Positions 47,989 to 57,938 of a stretch of 64,000 nucleotides of DNA are shown piece by piece. The stretch's first letter is position 1. Each line of letters starts with the position of its first letter. The notes beneath the pieces are model-generated. The model did no database searches and had not been told where the DNA came from. It worked only from the letters and a program-made list of their open reading frames with translations. The translations under genes and the position numbers were made by a program. Source of the stretch: an uncultured Clostridia bacterium (GTDB lineage: Bacteria; Bacillota; Clostridia; Oscillospirales; Ruminococcaceae); assembly GCA_947624675.1 (NCBI GenBank), contig CANQLI010000004.1, forward strand, positions 1-64,000, read 5' to 3'.

Positions 47989-50900
47989 TTACACAGGATC
48001 AAGAACAACATCTATCTGTTTTCCTATCGAATCTTTAATCTTCTCCCAAGAAATTGTAAATGTCTTTGATATAACAGTATAATTCCAACCATACACAGTA
48101 ACCGATAAATCTTGATTTTCCTTTGGAGTGATATAAAATGCTCCTAAATCACCAGAATTAAATGTTGAATTAGAATTCCATATCTCGCTATTTCCAAATT
48201 TGACTAAATGTATATCACTATAATTATTACCTTTATAGGTTAAGTCAATTTTAATACCCGTTGACTTAATCTCAATTTCTACTGTATCACCAAGATTGTT
48301 CATAATGGTTTCCTTAGGTATTTTCAACAATTCTATTTTTTCTGTATTATGCTTCAACACAACAGCAAAATCATTGTTATTGAAATACCATTCGAGCGGC
48401 TCATAATTAGTAATTACAAAACCATCGTCTATCACTATTAAATTATCTATACTATATATTTTGCCATAAATATTATAATCCGGATTATAGTAACTACAAA
48501 AAGCTATTTGATTGACATCGTCCTTAAACTTGCTGTCAAACTTAATGTGAATATTCACTGCGTTAGGCTGAGGATCAATAATATTCGCAGGTGGCTTTGG
48601 CTCTGTGATTTCCGGAACTTCTGTAGTTGTTTCTGTAGGCTCAATATTTTCTACTGCTTCCGTGCTTGGTTCTGTTTCACTTGAACTGTTTACCGTATAT
48701 ACAAAAGTTCCTCCGGCGCAAGTTTTTAATTCATTATTTGTAATCTGAATTTTTGTAGTATCATTCCAATTGATATTTCCCCATTGATCTTTACCATAAA
48801 CAATTAGTTGCAGACCATTGGGTAAATTTCCCAAATCTAAGCCTAACCATGTATATTCATCTTGAGTAAGATTTTGTGTTTGTTGATAACCATCATCGCG
48901 CAGCCAATTTCCGTCTCCGTTTTTTAACTCAATCGCTCCTATCTTGCTTCTGTCAAAAACCGCCTTAAAATTAAACTTTGATGTAGCAGGACAATCAACT
49001 TCAATTACTCCATTACCATACCTATCCTTCTGAACGGTTTCTAATAATACACTTTGCTTGATATAAGCCCTCGAAAGTTCTACATCATTATCTCCGTAAA
49101 GGATAACTACCGCATCATCTCCATTAGTTCCATTAGTACACAACGCATAAGAAGGAGTAACCAAAGGATTTACTGTTTTGTTTGGTTCGGGATAAAACAC
49201 ATCCATCCCCTGAATCATTGAGCGCGCATTCTGAACTTCGACCCGTTTTACCGTTGATAAGTCTCCTTCATAATTAACATTCAATTTTGCGTAATAATCC
49301 TTATCATATACAAACTCGACATTTGCTTCATCAAGATATAAACAAACACTGTTATCAAGTGTAGCGCCATACCACAAGCTAAAACAAAATGTACTTTGAC
49401 CATCTATACCGGGCGCTGTATTATGATTTATATTAAGTACATCATCTGTGTATTTTTTCGTACTCTTTACAGTTATAGTATTATTTATATTATCTGCTTC
49501 AACAGTCCAATAAAGATCTTTTGTTAAAGTAGATGAAAAATTACTTAAGTCTAACGGTGTATCATCATCCTTATAATGTATAACGCCATAATCATCGATC
49601 CAATCTACCTTTTTTGAATAAGTAAATCTAAATTTAAATTCAAAACTCTTTAAATAGTGATCCGTTCCGTTTTCAATTTTAACTTGTGCGCCCTGTGTGC
49701 TAACATTTTTAGACGCACCAAGCGAACCGTAATCACCGTTGGGATTTCCGGTAACACTTATTCTTACTTTTTCACCATTTTCTCCGCCCTCAGGATGAAA
49801 ATCTTCCCAATCAGAAGGAATATGGTTGCCGTTTTCATCTCTATTGTCCCAGTTACCGGAAGCACCATTACTTGGAATCGCCTCCGCCCAGATAATCTTA
49901 CCGTCCTTGACCTCGGCGTGAAGGGAGTCGTCTACATCGTTTTTAAACGCGGTAATCGTTTTTCCGTTTAAATAACCGGTGTTTTCATTTATGCCAAACT
50001 CACCGCTTACCTGATTGCGTTCTTTGTCGGCGCTTTCTATACCGATAGTTTTAGTGCCGCTTATATCCCCGATAACATTAAGTGTCTTTCCACTCTCAAG
50101 GTAAATATTATTGCCTTTTTCAGAAGCTGTATTATTAACTACAACAGGATTTCCCTTAATGTTAAGTGTAGTTTTGCTGTTTACGCAGATAGCTCCGCCG
50201 TTTTCTGCAGAGCTACAATTCTCTATTGTTCCGCCATAGAGATTTATAATTCCGCCATTAGTACTTGCGCTTATAGCTCCGCCACTCTCACTTGAACAAT
50301 TTCTTATAACAGAACCGTCACGCATTTCAAGTGTACCACCGGTAAGCCTTACAGCGCTGTTGCTGTTAGAAACACCTTGAACTGTGCAACCACTATCTAA
50401 AATTATTGTAGCCCGGCTAACTTGAATTATTTCATTTTTACCGTTATTTCCGCTGATATTTACTGATTTAAGTATCAGCTTATCTGTTGAATTTGTACTC
50501 GTAGAGAATGAAATTCCTTTTATATCCCAGAGAATACTGTTAGAAACGCCTTGAATTGTCAGTGTTGGAGCATGTTGACCTTTTACTTCAATACTTTCAG
50601 CTTCCTTAACATTTCCAAGTAGCTTGATTGTTTGATTATCAATTTTATTCGCAATATTTATATAATTTACTGCCTCATACACTGTATCAAATACCAGCGG
50701 ATCTCCTAGTTTTATCTCACCGACATCCTTTTCCACCGTTGAATTATCAGGTTTATTATCATTATTATTATCAATAATAACAAGACCGTCCGGCATAGGC
50801 TCTTCATCTGTCACATACTCACTGTATCCGCAGCCTGAGCAGGTCTTTACGGTATACTTTCCTGCTGGCACATCACCGGATGATTTATAAACACCGTCAA

Positions 50901-51939
50901 GTGAAAACGGTATATCGCGCTCAAGGTCTTTGGTAAACTCAACATCTTTGGTAATATCTCCAAAGTGCTCTCCGTCTATTATCTTAGGTTCGCATTCTTC
51001 TCCCACCCTTGGAAGATTGTAAATATCATACTGCGGCTCAAGGTCAAGCGTATCGCCCACACTAAGCGCCTTGTCGCCCTCTGCAAGTCGGTTCAAGACA
51101 TTTGTACAGGTCTGCTCGTGTTGGTCTTTGTCAACACAAGTCAAAGCCCCATAGTTATGACCTGGAGCAAAAGCAGTAACAGCAGTAACGCTATAATTAT
51201 TAGTTCCGACACAAATGTCACAGCCGCTGCATTCAAATAGCACTATCTCATCCTGCTCACAGGTCAAGACCTGCTTGACCGTTGCGGTAAGATTGTGATT
51301 TTTAAAATCAACATTTACCTTACTGCTCGCCTGATAGCCGCCATTATGGTAAACGACATCTATTCCGTTAGAAGCCGTATACTCAAGATAGGTAAGGCTA
51401 ATTCCGGTTGTCTCATTAAAATCCGTATCTGTTGTCTTCTCAACAGAAACCGCCAAAGGCGATACTATATTTTTAGCCAGCGTAATGTCTGCTGCTGCCG
51501 AAACAACGACCTCTTCTTCGTTTACAAGATATGCCGGCTGACTGTATCCGTCGCTGTCCTTCGGATCAAACGAAAAGTTTTTTATTTCTCCTTTATCCTC
51601 GAGCTCCGCACGCTTAAGGATAGCCTCTTTGGTCACAGACGAATAAACACTTTCACCCGCCTCAGAAGTATCCGCTAACGGCACGACCGCATCATAATTT
51701 ACAACGCCTGCTTCCAAAACGTGTTCAACACCGAGCGCGTTTGCAGCCTCAACAACGGTGCTGCATTCATCAACAGCTATCTTTTCCCGTGAAGAATCTA
51801 TATATCCAACAAGGGAAGGTATAGCAACAGCCGCAACTATTGCAAGAATAACAAGTGTCGTTATAACTTCAACAAGAGTAAATCCAGATCTATTGCCGAA
51901 GCAGCGTTTATCTTTGCGCTTAAAAGCTATTTTTTTCAT
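47989..51939 (-). CDS. Giant type IV prepilin-like surface protein
   Basis: 1316 residues. Basic leader of 19 residues ending RSG, then F20-T-L-V-E24, the prepilin peptidase site with Glu at mature position 5, and the N-terminal pilin helix (VITTLVILAIVAAVAIPSLV). Unlike normal pilins (about 150-200 residues) more than 1200 residues follow. They include a Cys-containing region (about 230-400), a right-handed beta-helix-like stretch (about 430-690: LTGGTLEMRDGSVIRNCSSE, NLYGGTIENCSSAENGGAIC), beta-sandwich-like domains, and a Thr/Glu/Pro linker near 1130-1160 (TEPTETTTEVPEITEPKPP). It could be a pilus-tip adhesin. No pilus assembly genes are in the window. An isolated unit with its own terminator. 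Confidence 0.82.
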   Translation of the reverse strand: MKKIAFKRKDKRCFGNRSGFTLVEVITTLVILAIVAAVAIPSLVGYIDSSREKIAVDECSTVVEAANALGVEHVLEAGVVNYDAVVPLADTSEAGESVYSSVTKEAILKRAELEDKGEIKNFSFDPKDSDGYSQPAYLVNEEEVVVSAAADITLAKNIVSPLAVSVEKTTDTDFNETTGISLTYLEYTASNGIDVVYHNGGYQASSKVNVDFKNHNLTATVKQVLTCEQDEIVLFECSGCDICVGTNNYSVTAVTAFAPGHNYGALTCVDKDQHEQTCTNVLNRLAEGDKALSVGDTLDLEPQYDIYNLPRVGEECEPKIIDGEHFGDITKDVEFTKDLERDIPFSLDGVYKSSGDVPAGKYTVKTCSGCGYSEYVTDEEPMPDGLVIIDNNNDNKPDNSTVEKDVGEIKLGDPLVFDTVYEAVNYINIANKIDNQTIKLLGNVKEAESIEVKGQHAPTLTIQGVSNSILWDIKGISFSTSTNSTDKLILKSVNISGNNGKNEIIQVSRATIILDSGCTVQGVSNSNSAVRLTGGTLEMRDGSVIRNCSSESGGAISASTNGGIINLYGGTIENCSSAENGGAICVNSKTTLNIKGNPVVVNNTASEKGNNIYLESGKTLNVIGDISGTKTIGIESADKERNQVSGEFGINENTGYLNGKTITAFKNDVDDSLHAEVKDGKIIWAEAIPSNGASGNWDNRDENGNHIPSDWEDFHPEGGENGEKVRISVTGNPNGDYGSLGASKNVSTQGAQVKIENGTDHYLKSFEFKFRFTYSKKVDWIDDYGVIHYKDDDTPLDLSNFSSTLTKDLYWTVEADNINNTITVKSTKKYTDDVLNINHNTAPGIDGQSTFCFSLWYGATLDNSVCLYLDEANVEFVYDKDYYAKLNVNYEGDLSTVKRVEVQNARSMIQGMDVFYPEPNKTVNPLVTPSYALCTNGTNGDDAVVILYGDNDVELSRAYIKQSVLLETVQKDRYGNGVIEVDCPATSKFNFKAVFDRSKIGAIELKNGDGNWLRDDGYQQTQNLTQDEYTWLGLDLGNLPNGLQLIVYGKDQWGNINWNDTTKIQITNNELKTCAGGTFVYTVNSSSETEPSTEAVENIEPTETTTEVPEITEPKPPANIIDPQPNAVNIHIKFDSKFKDDVNQIAFCSYYNPDYNIYGKIYSIDNLIVIDDGFVITNYEPLEWYFNNNDFAVVLKHNTEKIELLKIPKETIMNNLGDTVEIEIKSTGIKIDLTYKGNNYSDIHLVKFGNSEIWNSNSTFNSGDLGAFYITPKENQDLSVTVYGWNYTVISKTFTISWEKIKDSIGKQIDVVLDPV

Positions 51940-52152
51940 CGGCAGATCCCCGTCCTTTCAAAATATCTATGTTATAAATTTGCCACGCAAAAGTATAGTT
52001 ACCTAATGTTACTATATCATAATTACACTGTTTTTGCAAGCGAATCGTCTGAAGTCCGGATTAAAATTTACCTTTTGCACAAATCAAAGCCTGTCTTTTA
52101 TACATACATATAGAATAGAAAATATATTTAACAAAATCCCTCATCATTCGAC

Positions 52153-52182
52153 AAAAAACACCCTCGGTTTAGTCGAGGGTGT
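52153..52182 (-). terminator. Terminator of the typA-cyclophilin unit
   Basis: ACACCCTCG (52158-52166) / CGAGGGTGT (52174-52182); on the minus strand followed by TTTTTTG. Confidence 0.85.
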
Positions 52183-52199
52183 CGTTGTCAAAATGTTTT

Positions 52200-52820
52200 T
52201 TAATAGCTTACCGTAAATTCTACCCTTGGATGTCCATCCGCAGAATTGTCGATTATCTTAGCGTTTTCTATAGTTATCGGTGTTTTAGGAACAGCCAGCT
52301 CTCCCGAAGCATTAAGCTCTCTTTCCACATCCAAAAACTCGTCTATTACCTTCATTCCCTTTTCGTCTATCTTTCCGAAAGCTGCATATTGTCCGTCAAG
52401 GAATGAACAATCACCGTAACAGATAAAGAACTGACTTGTTGCGGTATCATATCCTTTTGATCTTGCCATAGACACAACTCCTCTTTGGTGAGACATCGTA
52501 TTAGATGTAACACCGTTTTGAGAAAACTCACCCTTGATGGTTTTTTCAGAACCTCCTGTGCCGTCGCCTTTCGGATCTCCACCCTGAGCCATAAAGTTTT
52601 CTACAACTCTATGAAAGGTCAGCCCGTTGTAAAAGCCATCGGAAACAAGCTGTTCAAAGTTATCTACCGTTATCGGAGCATATTCAGGATACAAGGTTAT
52701 AACAAATTCCTCTACATTGTCCGCATCCTTGTTATATGTCGCTTTACTGTTTCCGCATCCGCTCATCACAAGAACAACCGCCGCCACAGCTGTTGCTACA
52801 AGTGCTTTTAAAATTCTCAT
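52200..52820 (-). CDS. Cyclophilin-type peptidyl-prolyl isomerase lipoprotein
   Basis: 206 residues. Lipoprotein signal MRILKALVATAVAAVVLVMS with Cys in SGCG. Cyclophilin domain with FHRVVENFMAQGGDPKGDGT, RGVVSMAR, SQFFICYGDCSFLDGQYAAF. It catalyses cis/trans proline isomerisation of exported proteins on the outer face of the membrane. GGAGGTTGTTATT precedes the ATG. 27 bp downstream of typA. Confidence 0.92.
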   Translation of the reverse strand: MRILKALVATAVAAVVLVMSGCGNSKATYNKDADNVEEFVITLYPEYAPITVDNFEQLVSDGFYNGLTFHRVVENFMAQGGDPKGDGTGGSEKTIKGEFSQNGVTSNTMSHQRGVVSMARSKGYDTATSQFFICYGDCSFLDGQYAAFGKIDEKGMKVIDEFLDVERELNASGELAVPKTPITIENAKIIDNSADGHPRVEFTVSY

Positions 52821-52847
52821 AATAACAACCTCCTTGACATTGATACG

Positions 52848-54674
52848 CTATTTTTTAGCTCTCTCCTTAGCTCTTTGAGTGTTTGAAAGAGTTCTTTTTC
52901 TTATCCTTATATTTTTAGGAGTTACCTCCAAAAGCTCATCGTCAGCAAGAAATTCAAGACAATCCTCAAGGCTGAGATTTCTTGGCGGAACAAGCCTAAG
53001 CGCATCATCGCTACCGCTCGCACGGGTATTTGTCAGATGCTTTTTCTTGCATACATTAACAACGAGATCCTCCTGTTTCGGAGATGCTCCGACAACCATT
53101 CCCTCGTAGACCTCTGTTCCGGCAGTTATAAAAAGCTCTCCTCTTTCCTGTGCGTTAAACAGTCCGTAGGTTACTGCCTCTCCTGTTTCAAATGCTACAA
53201 GAGAGCCTGTATTTCTCTTTGAAATATCTCCCTTATAGGTATCGTACTTTTCAAAAACCGAGCTCATTATCCCTTCGCCTTTTGTGTCGGTAAGAAACTC
53301 ACTCTTGTACCCGAAAAGTCCTCTTGCCGGAATAATAAACTCTAACCTCATTCTGTTTCCTACCGGAGACATCGTTGTAAGCTCTCCCTTTCTAGAGCCG
53401 AGCTTTTCCATTACCGCTCCGACAGAGCCTTCAGGCACATCTATTACAACTCTTTCCATAGGCTCACAGAGCTTTCCGCCTATCTCCTTATATAAAACCC
53501 TCGGGGTGGAAACCGAAAGCTCATATCCCTCTCTTCTCATATTTTCAATGAGTATAGACAGGTGCATTTCTCCTCTTCCGGCAACCTTAAAGCTGTCTGT
53601 CGAATCCGTTTCAGAGACCCTCAGTGACACATCCTTTAAAAGCTCTCTGAAAAGTCTTTCTCTAAGCTGACGGGAGGTCACAAACTTTCCGTCTCTTCCC
53701 GCGAACGGACTGTCGTTTACCGAAAATGTCATCTCGACCGTCGGTTCTGAAATTCTGACAAACGGAACCGGGTCAAACGAGCCGAATTCGCATATAGTAT
53801 CGCCTATCGTTATATTTTCAATACCGCTTATGCAGACTATATCGCCCGCTCTCGCGCTGTCGCAGGGGATTCGCTCAAGTCCCTCTATCTGATATAAAGT
53901 CGCTACCTTTCCTCGGTACTCCTTTTTTGTGTTGTGGAAGTCGCCTACGGTAACATCCATATTGACCTTTACCTCTCCGCGCTCTATTCTTCCTATGGCG
54001 ATCCTTCCGACATAGTCGTTGTAGTCAATTGACGATACAAGCATCTGCATCGCCCCGCTGTCCTCAACCTTTGGCGCAGGAATATAGCTTAAAATAGTGT
54101 CAAAAAGCGGAGTAAGGTCGTTTCCTTTTACATTCGGGCTGTCTGACGCTGTTCCGTCCCTACCCGAACAGTAGAGTATCGGGCTGTCAAGCTGTTCGTC
54201 GGTAGCGTCAAGATCCATAAGGAGCTCCAAGACCTCGTCTCCGACTTCATTAAGTCTTGAGTCTGGTCGGTCTATCTTATTTATTACAACGATTATCCTA
54301 TGTCCGAGCTCAAGCGCCTTTTGTAAGACAAACCTCGTCTGCGGCATCGGTCCTTCCGCCGCATCTACCAAAAGTATCACGCCGTCTACCATCTTTAAAA
54401 CGCGCTCTACTTCTCCTCCGAAATCAGCGTGTCCCGGGGTGTCAATAATGTTTATCTTTATACCACCGTACACTACGGAAGTATTCTTTGAAAGAATAGT
54501 TATTCCTCTCTCACGCTCTATGTCGTTTGAATCCATTACACGCTCGTTTACTACCTGATTTTCACGAAATGTTCCCGACTGCTTCAGCATTTCATCCACA
54601 AGCGTCGTCTTTCCGTGGTCAACATGAGCTATTATCGCAATATTTCTTAGATCCTCTCTTACCAATTTTATCAT
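52848..54674 (-). CDS. typA: Ribosome-associated GTPase TypA/BipA
   Basis: 608 residues. G1 HVDHGKTTLVD, G3 DTPGHADFGGE, G4 NKIDRP, followed by EF-G-like domains and the TypA C-terminal domain (PARGLFGYKSEFLTDTKGEG). It acts on 50S subunit assembly and stress adaptation. ATG 54674 is taken as start; a GTG two codons earlier is possible, and the GAGG just before the ATG is unusually close. Confidence 0.94.
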   Translation of the reverse strand: MIKLVREDLRNIAIIAHVDHGKTTLVDEMLKQSGTFRENQVVNERVMDSNDIERERGITILSKNTSVVYGGIKINIIDTPGHADFGGEVERVLKMVDGVILLVDAAEGPMPQTRFVLQKALELGHRIIVVINKIDRPDSRLNEVGDEVLELLMDLDATDEQLDSPILYCSGRDGTASDSPNVKGNDLTPLFDTILSYIPAPKVEDSGAMQMLVSSIDYNDYVGRIAIGRIERGEVKVNMDVTVGDFHNTKKEYRGKVATLYQIEGLERIPCDSARAGDIVCISGIENITIGDTICEFGSFDPVPFVRISEPTVEMTFSVNDSPFAGRDGKFVTSRQLRERLFRELLKDVSLRVSETDSTDSFKVAGRGEMHLSILIENMRREGYELSVSTPRVLYKEIGGKLCEPMERVVIDVPEGSVGAVMEKLGSRKGELTTMSPVGNRMRLEFIIPARGLFGYKSEFLTDTKGEGIMSSVFEKYDTYKGDISKRNTGSLVAFETGEAVTYGLFNAQERGELFITAGTEVYEGMVVGASPKQEDLVVNVCKKKHLTNTRASGSDDALRLVPPRNLSLEDCLEFLADDELLEVTPKNIRIRKRTLSNTQRAKERAKK

Positions 54675-54750
54675 CCTCACTTTTCATACGAGGTTTATTT
54701 TACCACATTTATTAGAAATTTGCAAGAGTAAAGTCTTGTTTTGAAAATGC

Positions 54751-54850
54751 CCCTTCACTTATAGGCGGTTTTTAAGGAAAAAATGTACGTAAACGTACAT
54801 TCTTCATAAAATATCTTATGTTTTGTAACGAAATGTTTACAATATTCATA
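54751..54850 (-). repeat. Palindromic intergenic repeat, copy 2 (inverted)
   Basis: Same element as at 39081-39180 but on the minus strand. The hairpin reads AATGTACG-TTTA-CGTACATT, and the conserved flanks TATGAATATTGTAAAC and CGCCTATAAGTGAAGGGG are present. It lies upstream of typA. Confidence 0.8.
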
Positions 54851-54903
54851 ATTAGTTAATAATTAATAGGGTTTTTACTTGTTGTGTTACATACAAGTAA
54901 ACA

Positions 54904-54932
54904 AAGCCCCGCAGAGAAAATCTGCGGGGCTT
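54904..54932 (-). terminator. Terminator of the GH2 gene
   Basis: AAGCCCCGCAGA (54904-54915) / TCTGCGGGGCTT (54921-54932), perfect 12-bp stem; the minus side continues TTGTTTAC. Confidence 0.8.
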
Positions 54933-54953
54933 GATTAAACATTTGTATCAACA

Positions 54954-57704
54954 CTACTCGGTTTTATTTCTCGAGTAATCAAACACGCTTTTTATAAATT
55001 GTCTTCCATTAGGAGATTGTGAGAGCTTTTCGATATTGCAGTTAAGAACAACTACCTTTCCTCCGTCCTTTCGGTACTCATATAAAAGACCGAGACTGTG
55101 GTTGCGCTCAAAGTTATCGATCGTTCTTACTATTATGTTTTTATCCTTATCGTTTCCGTCAAGAATATCGCTTTTTGAATTCATTACTATTTCCCACCAC
55201 TGCTCAGTTGAGTAGATCTCACTCGGAAACTTTGACAGCGCTTCGTGTTTGTTATCTATCAAAAGTCCCATAGTACCTACCGGCAGCGGCTTATTCATCA
55301 TTTCGGAAATTCCCCTGAACATAGGGTAGCACCAGAAATCCTGACAGTAAAATCCGGGGACTGACCTCTTATAATCTTCACATATGTCCGGAATTATAAG
55401 AACCGTTTTACCCTTTGACAAAAGTTCTTTTGCTTTTTCGTCATCAGGGTCTTTGAAAATGTAAACTCCGTCAAGCTCCACCTTAATATCCCCGGGATAT
55501 ATATATAGCTTATACTCGTTATAAATATCGGTATCGCTCAGCGAAAGCCTTAAAGTTACCGTTTCGGGAGTCTTTGTTTCCGGCAGCGTTACATCAATAT
55601 CGTCTATATCTATGTAGTTTTCATCTGTTTTTGGTATTTCCTTTTCTCCGTGATAAAGCTCGCCGCTTTCTGCGGACACCGACCACTCAAGCTTTTTCCC
55701 ATCAAGCGGCTTTTCTCCGAAGTGAGTTATCATCAAATGCGCCCTGAAAGTACCTTTGCTTTCATAAACATAAGAGTCAAATTCGGCAAGCAACACCGTT
55801 TCTGAGCAAAAAGCTCTCCACTCTTTTTCGGTAACTATTCCCTTTGAGTCCATAAATGCGTCAAGCATTCCTACAAGCGCAGTTCCCTGTCCGGAAAAAT
55901 CCTGAATATCAAGGATCTGAAATCCGCCGAGCTTTCTGGAACGGAACACCGCTTCAAGCTCCTCCTTATAGCACGCCGCCGAAAGCTTCCCGCTCGCATA
56001 ATGATACGCTTTTGCGTACTCGCCAAGTCCCTTTTTTTCAAGGCGGTTTTTAAACAGCATAAAATTTCTCGGCTTAAGGGGACCTGTATATTTTTTTATC
56101 TCATCATAATTCGGATAGGTCTCGTACTGTCCTATCTCGTGTGTAACTATCGGGACCTTCGGAACAAATCCGGCATCGGCTTCGCTCGCTTTTACAAGCT
56201 TCATAGTAGTGCCGTACTGTATTTTCACCATACCGTTCTCATCTACACTATTGCTTTCAGAGACCTCCCAAGCAGGGTCTATTATTGCGTCATAGCTTTT
56301 CATCGTACTTGGCTTATCCGTCTGAATATGTCCGAGGGGCGCATCGCACATAGCATAAGAGCCTCGTATCAATCTGTCGCCCGAAAGCCTTACTCCGCAG
56401 AAAAAGTCATCGTTTTCAAGCACAGACGGGAAAAACTGAAAGTTATTGCTCCCCTGTGTGTAAAGATGCCGTTTATCCTCTGATTTATAGATACCTATTA
56501 TATCATTAAGCCTTTTTGTGCTTCCCCAAAGCTCATTTCCAAGGCTCATCATACAGTAAGACGGGTGATTTCCGAAAGCGCTTAACATTTTTCTTCCCTC
56601 GTCTATCAAAAACTCCTGTTCGGTTTCGTTAAAGCCCTCCTCGCCCGGAGCGGCAATAGTTCCCCAAAACGGAAGCTCCGGCTCCATATATATACCCAGC
56701 ATATCCGCCGCGATAAAAGCCGCTTCCGGCGGACAACAGGTATGAAAACGGTAATGATTCATACCGTACCTTTTTGAGATTTCCATCACTCTCAGCCATT
56801 CGTCAATATCACAAGGAGCATAGCCGGTTTTCGGAAAAACCATACCGTCGTGCTTTCCGCGCAAAAATGTCTTTTTACCGTTTATCGTAAACTTTCCGCC
56901 GTCAGTGGCAAAATCTCTGAGCCCGACGATATTTTCGGTAACATCCCCGCAAATATCAGTCTTTAACATATAAAGATTCGGTTCAAATTCACTCCATAGC
57001 TTTGCGCGGTCTCCGAGCGTATAGGTTATATCGACAATGCCTCCGCTGAAAGAAAAAACAACTGGTGCAAATGTATCGGTATTTGATGTGTACGGTCCGT
57101 TAAAGCTTTCAGCGCATACTGTTATTTCACCCGTGTCTTTTCCCTTTACTTCAGCCTTTATATGAAACGCTTTGTTCTTTATATCGGACTCTATAAATAT
57201 ATTTTCAAGATATGTATCGTTAAAAATCTGAAGCTCAATTCTTCCGACTATACCGTTCCAGTTTGATTGCGTGTCACAGCTCGTAAGATGTCCTCCCGCC
57301 GTTTTATAGCCGACATTTGATACACAAATAGTAATGGTGTGTTCTCCGTCCTCCGCAAGTTCACTTATGTCGTAAATATGAGGAGCGACCAGACTGTCAT
57401 TTTCACCTATTTTCTTTCCGTCAAAATAAAGTGTTGTTATCCTCGTCCTCTCAAGATAAAGCATAACTTTTTTTCCGAAAAGACCTGTAAGCTTTACCTT
57501 TTTTGAAAACCAAGCATAACCCGAAAACTCATATTCATCTGTCAAAAAGTCCTTTGAATACTTAAGGCTTCTTCTGCCTTTTTTTGAATATGAGGTCGTA
57601 GAAGGTAAATATATGATGTCGTTGTAGCTGTCCGGTAATTTGTTGTTTTTATCCTTGTCAAGAAACAGATCCCATTCTCCTGACAAATCGATTATGTCTG
57701 TCAT
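54954..57704 (-). CDS. Glycoside hydrolase family 2 enzyme
   Basis: 916 residues. GH2 N-terminal sugar-binding domain (LSGEWDLFLDKD, YAWFSKKVKL), immunoglobulin-like domain, then the TIM barrel with FLRGKHDG, MNHYRFHTCCPPEAAFIAAD, acid/base Glu in SLGNELWGS (near 390) and a likely nucleophile in VTHEIGQYE (near 530). The C-terminal 250 residues are beta-rich. No signal peptide, so probably intracellular. Specificity (beta-galactosidase, glucuronidase, mannosidase or other) cannot be read. GGAGGAGC precedes the ATG. Confidence 0.85.
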   Translation of the reverse strand: MTDIIDLSGEWDLFLDKDKNNKLPDSYNDIIYLPSTTSYSKKGRRSLKYSKDFLTDEYEFSGYAWFSKKVKLTGLFGKKVMLYLERTRITTLYFDGKKIGENDSLVAPHIYDISELAEDGEHTITICVSNVGYKTAGGHLTSCDTQSNWNGIVGRIELQIFNDTYLENIFIESDIKNKAFHIKAEVKGKDTGEITVCAESFNGPYTSNTDTFAPVVFSFSGGIVDITYTLGDRAKLWSEFEPNLYMLKTDICGDVTENIVGLRDFATDGGKFTINGKKTFLRGKHDGMVFPKTGYAPCDIDEWLRVMEISKRYGMNHYRFHTCCPPEAAFIAADMLGIYMEPELPFWGTIAAPGEEGFNETEQEFLIDEGRKMLSAFGNHPSYCMMSLGNELWGSTKRLNDIIGIYKSEDKRHLYTQGSNNFQFFPSVLENDDFFCGVRLSGDRLIRGSYAMCDAPLGHIQTDKPSTMKSYDAIIDPAWEVSESNSVDENGMVKIQYGTTMKLVKASEADAGFVPKVPIVTHEIGQYETYPNYDEIKKYTGPLKPRNFMLFKNRLEKKGLGEYAKAYHYASGKLSAACYKEELEAVFRSRKLGGFQILDIQDFSGQGTALVGMLDAFMDSKGIVTEKEWRAFCSETVLLAEFDSYVYESKGTFRAHLMITHFGEKPLDGKKLEWSVSAESGELYHGEKEIPKTDENYIDIDDIDVTLPETKTPETVTLRLSLSDTDIYNEYKLYIYPGDIKVELDGVYIFKDPDDEKAKELLSKGKTVLIIPDICEDYKRSVPGFYCQDFWCYPMFRGISEMMNKPLPVGTMGLLIDNKHEALSKFPSEIYSTEQWWEIVMNSKSDILDGNDKDKNIIVRTIDNFERNHSLGLLYEYRKDGGKVVVLNCNIEKLSQSPNGRQFIKSVFDYSRNKTE

Positions 57705-57871
57705 ATTTGCTCCTCCTTTTAAAATAAGGACAAAATAATTATATCATAAAAACTGAATCATTTCAACGGATTTTTTTATTGATTTATTAAAAAAACGGAT
57801 AATGTTTTAAATAAATCATTAAAACTTTTAATAGGTTTTCCCATTATCAATTATTTTACCTACTCGCCGCC

Positions 57872-57899
57872 TTGACTTTACATAAAAAACGGGTATAAT
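57872..57899 (+). promoter_or_regulatory. Promoter of the flavodiiron protein gene
   Basis: TTGACT (57872-57877), 16-bp spacer, TATAAT (57894-57899). The 57705-57871 region is AT-rich without other signals. Confidence 0.75.
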
Positions 57900-57938
57900 T
57901 GTATATATTGGAAATAATCTTACTCAGGAGGTTTTAAA

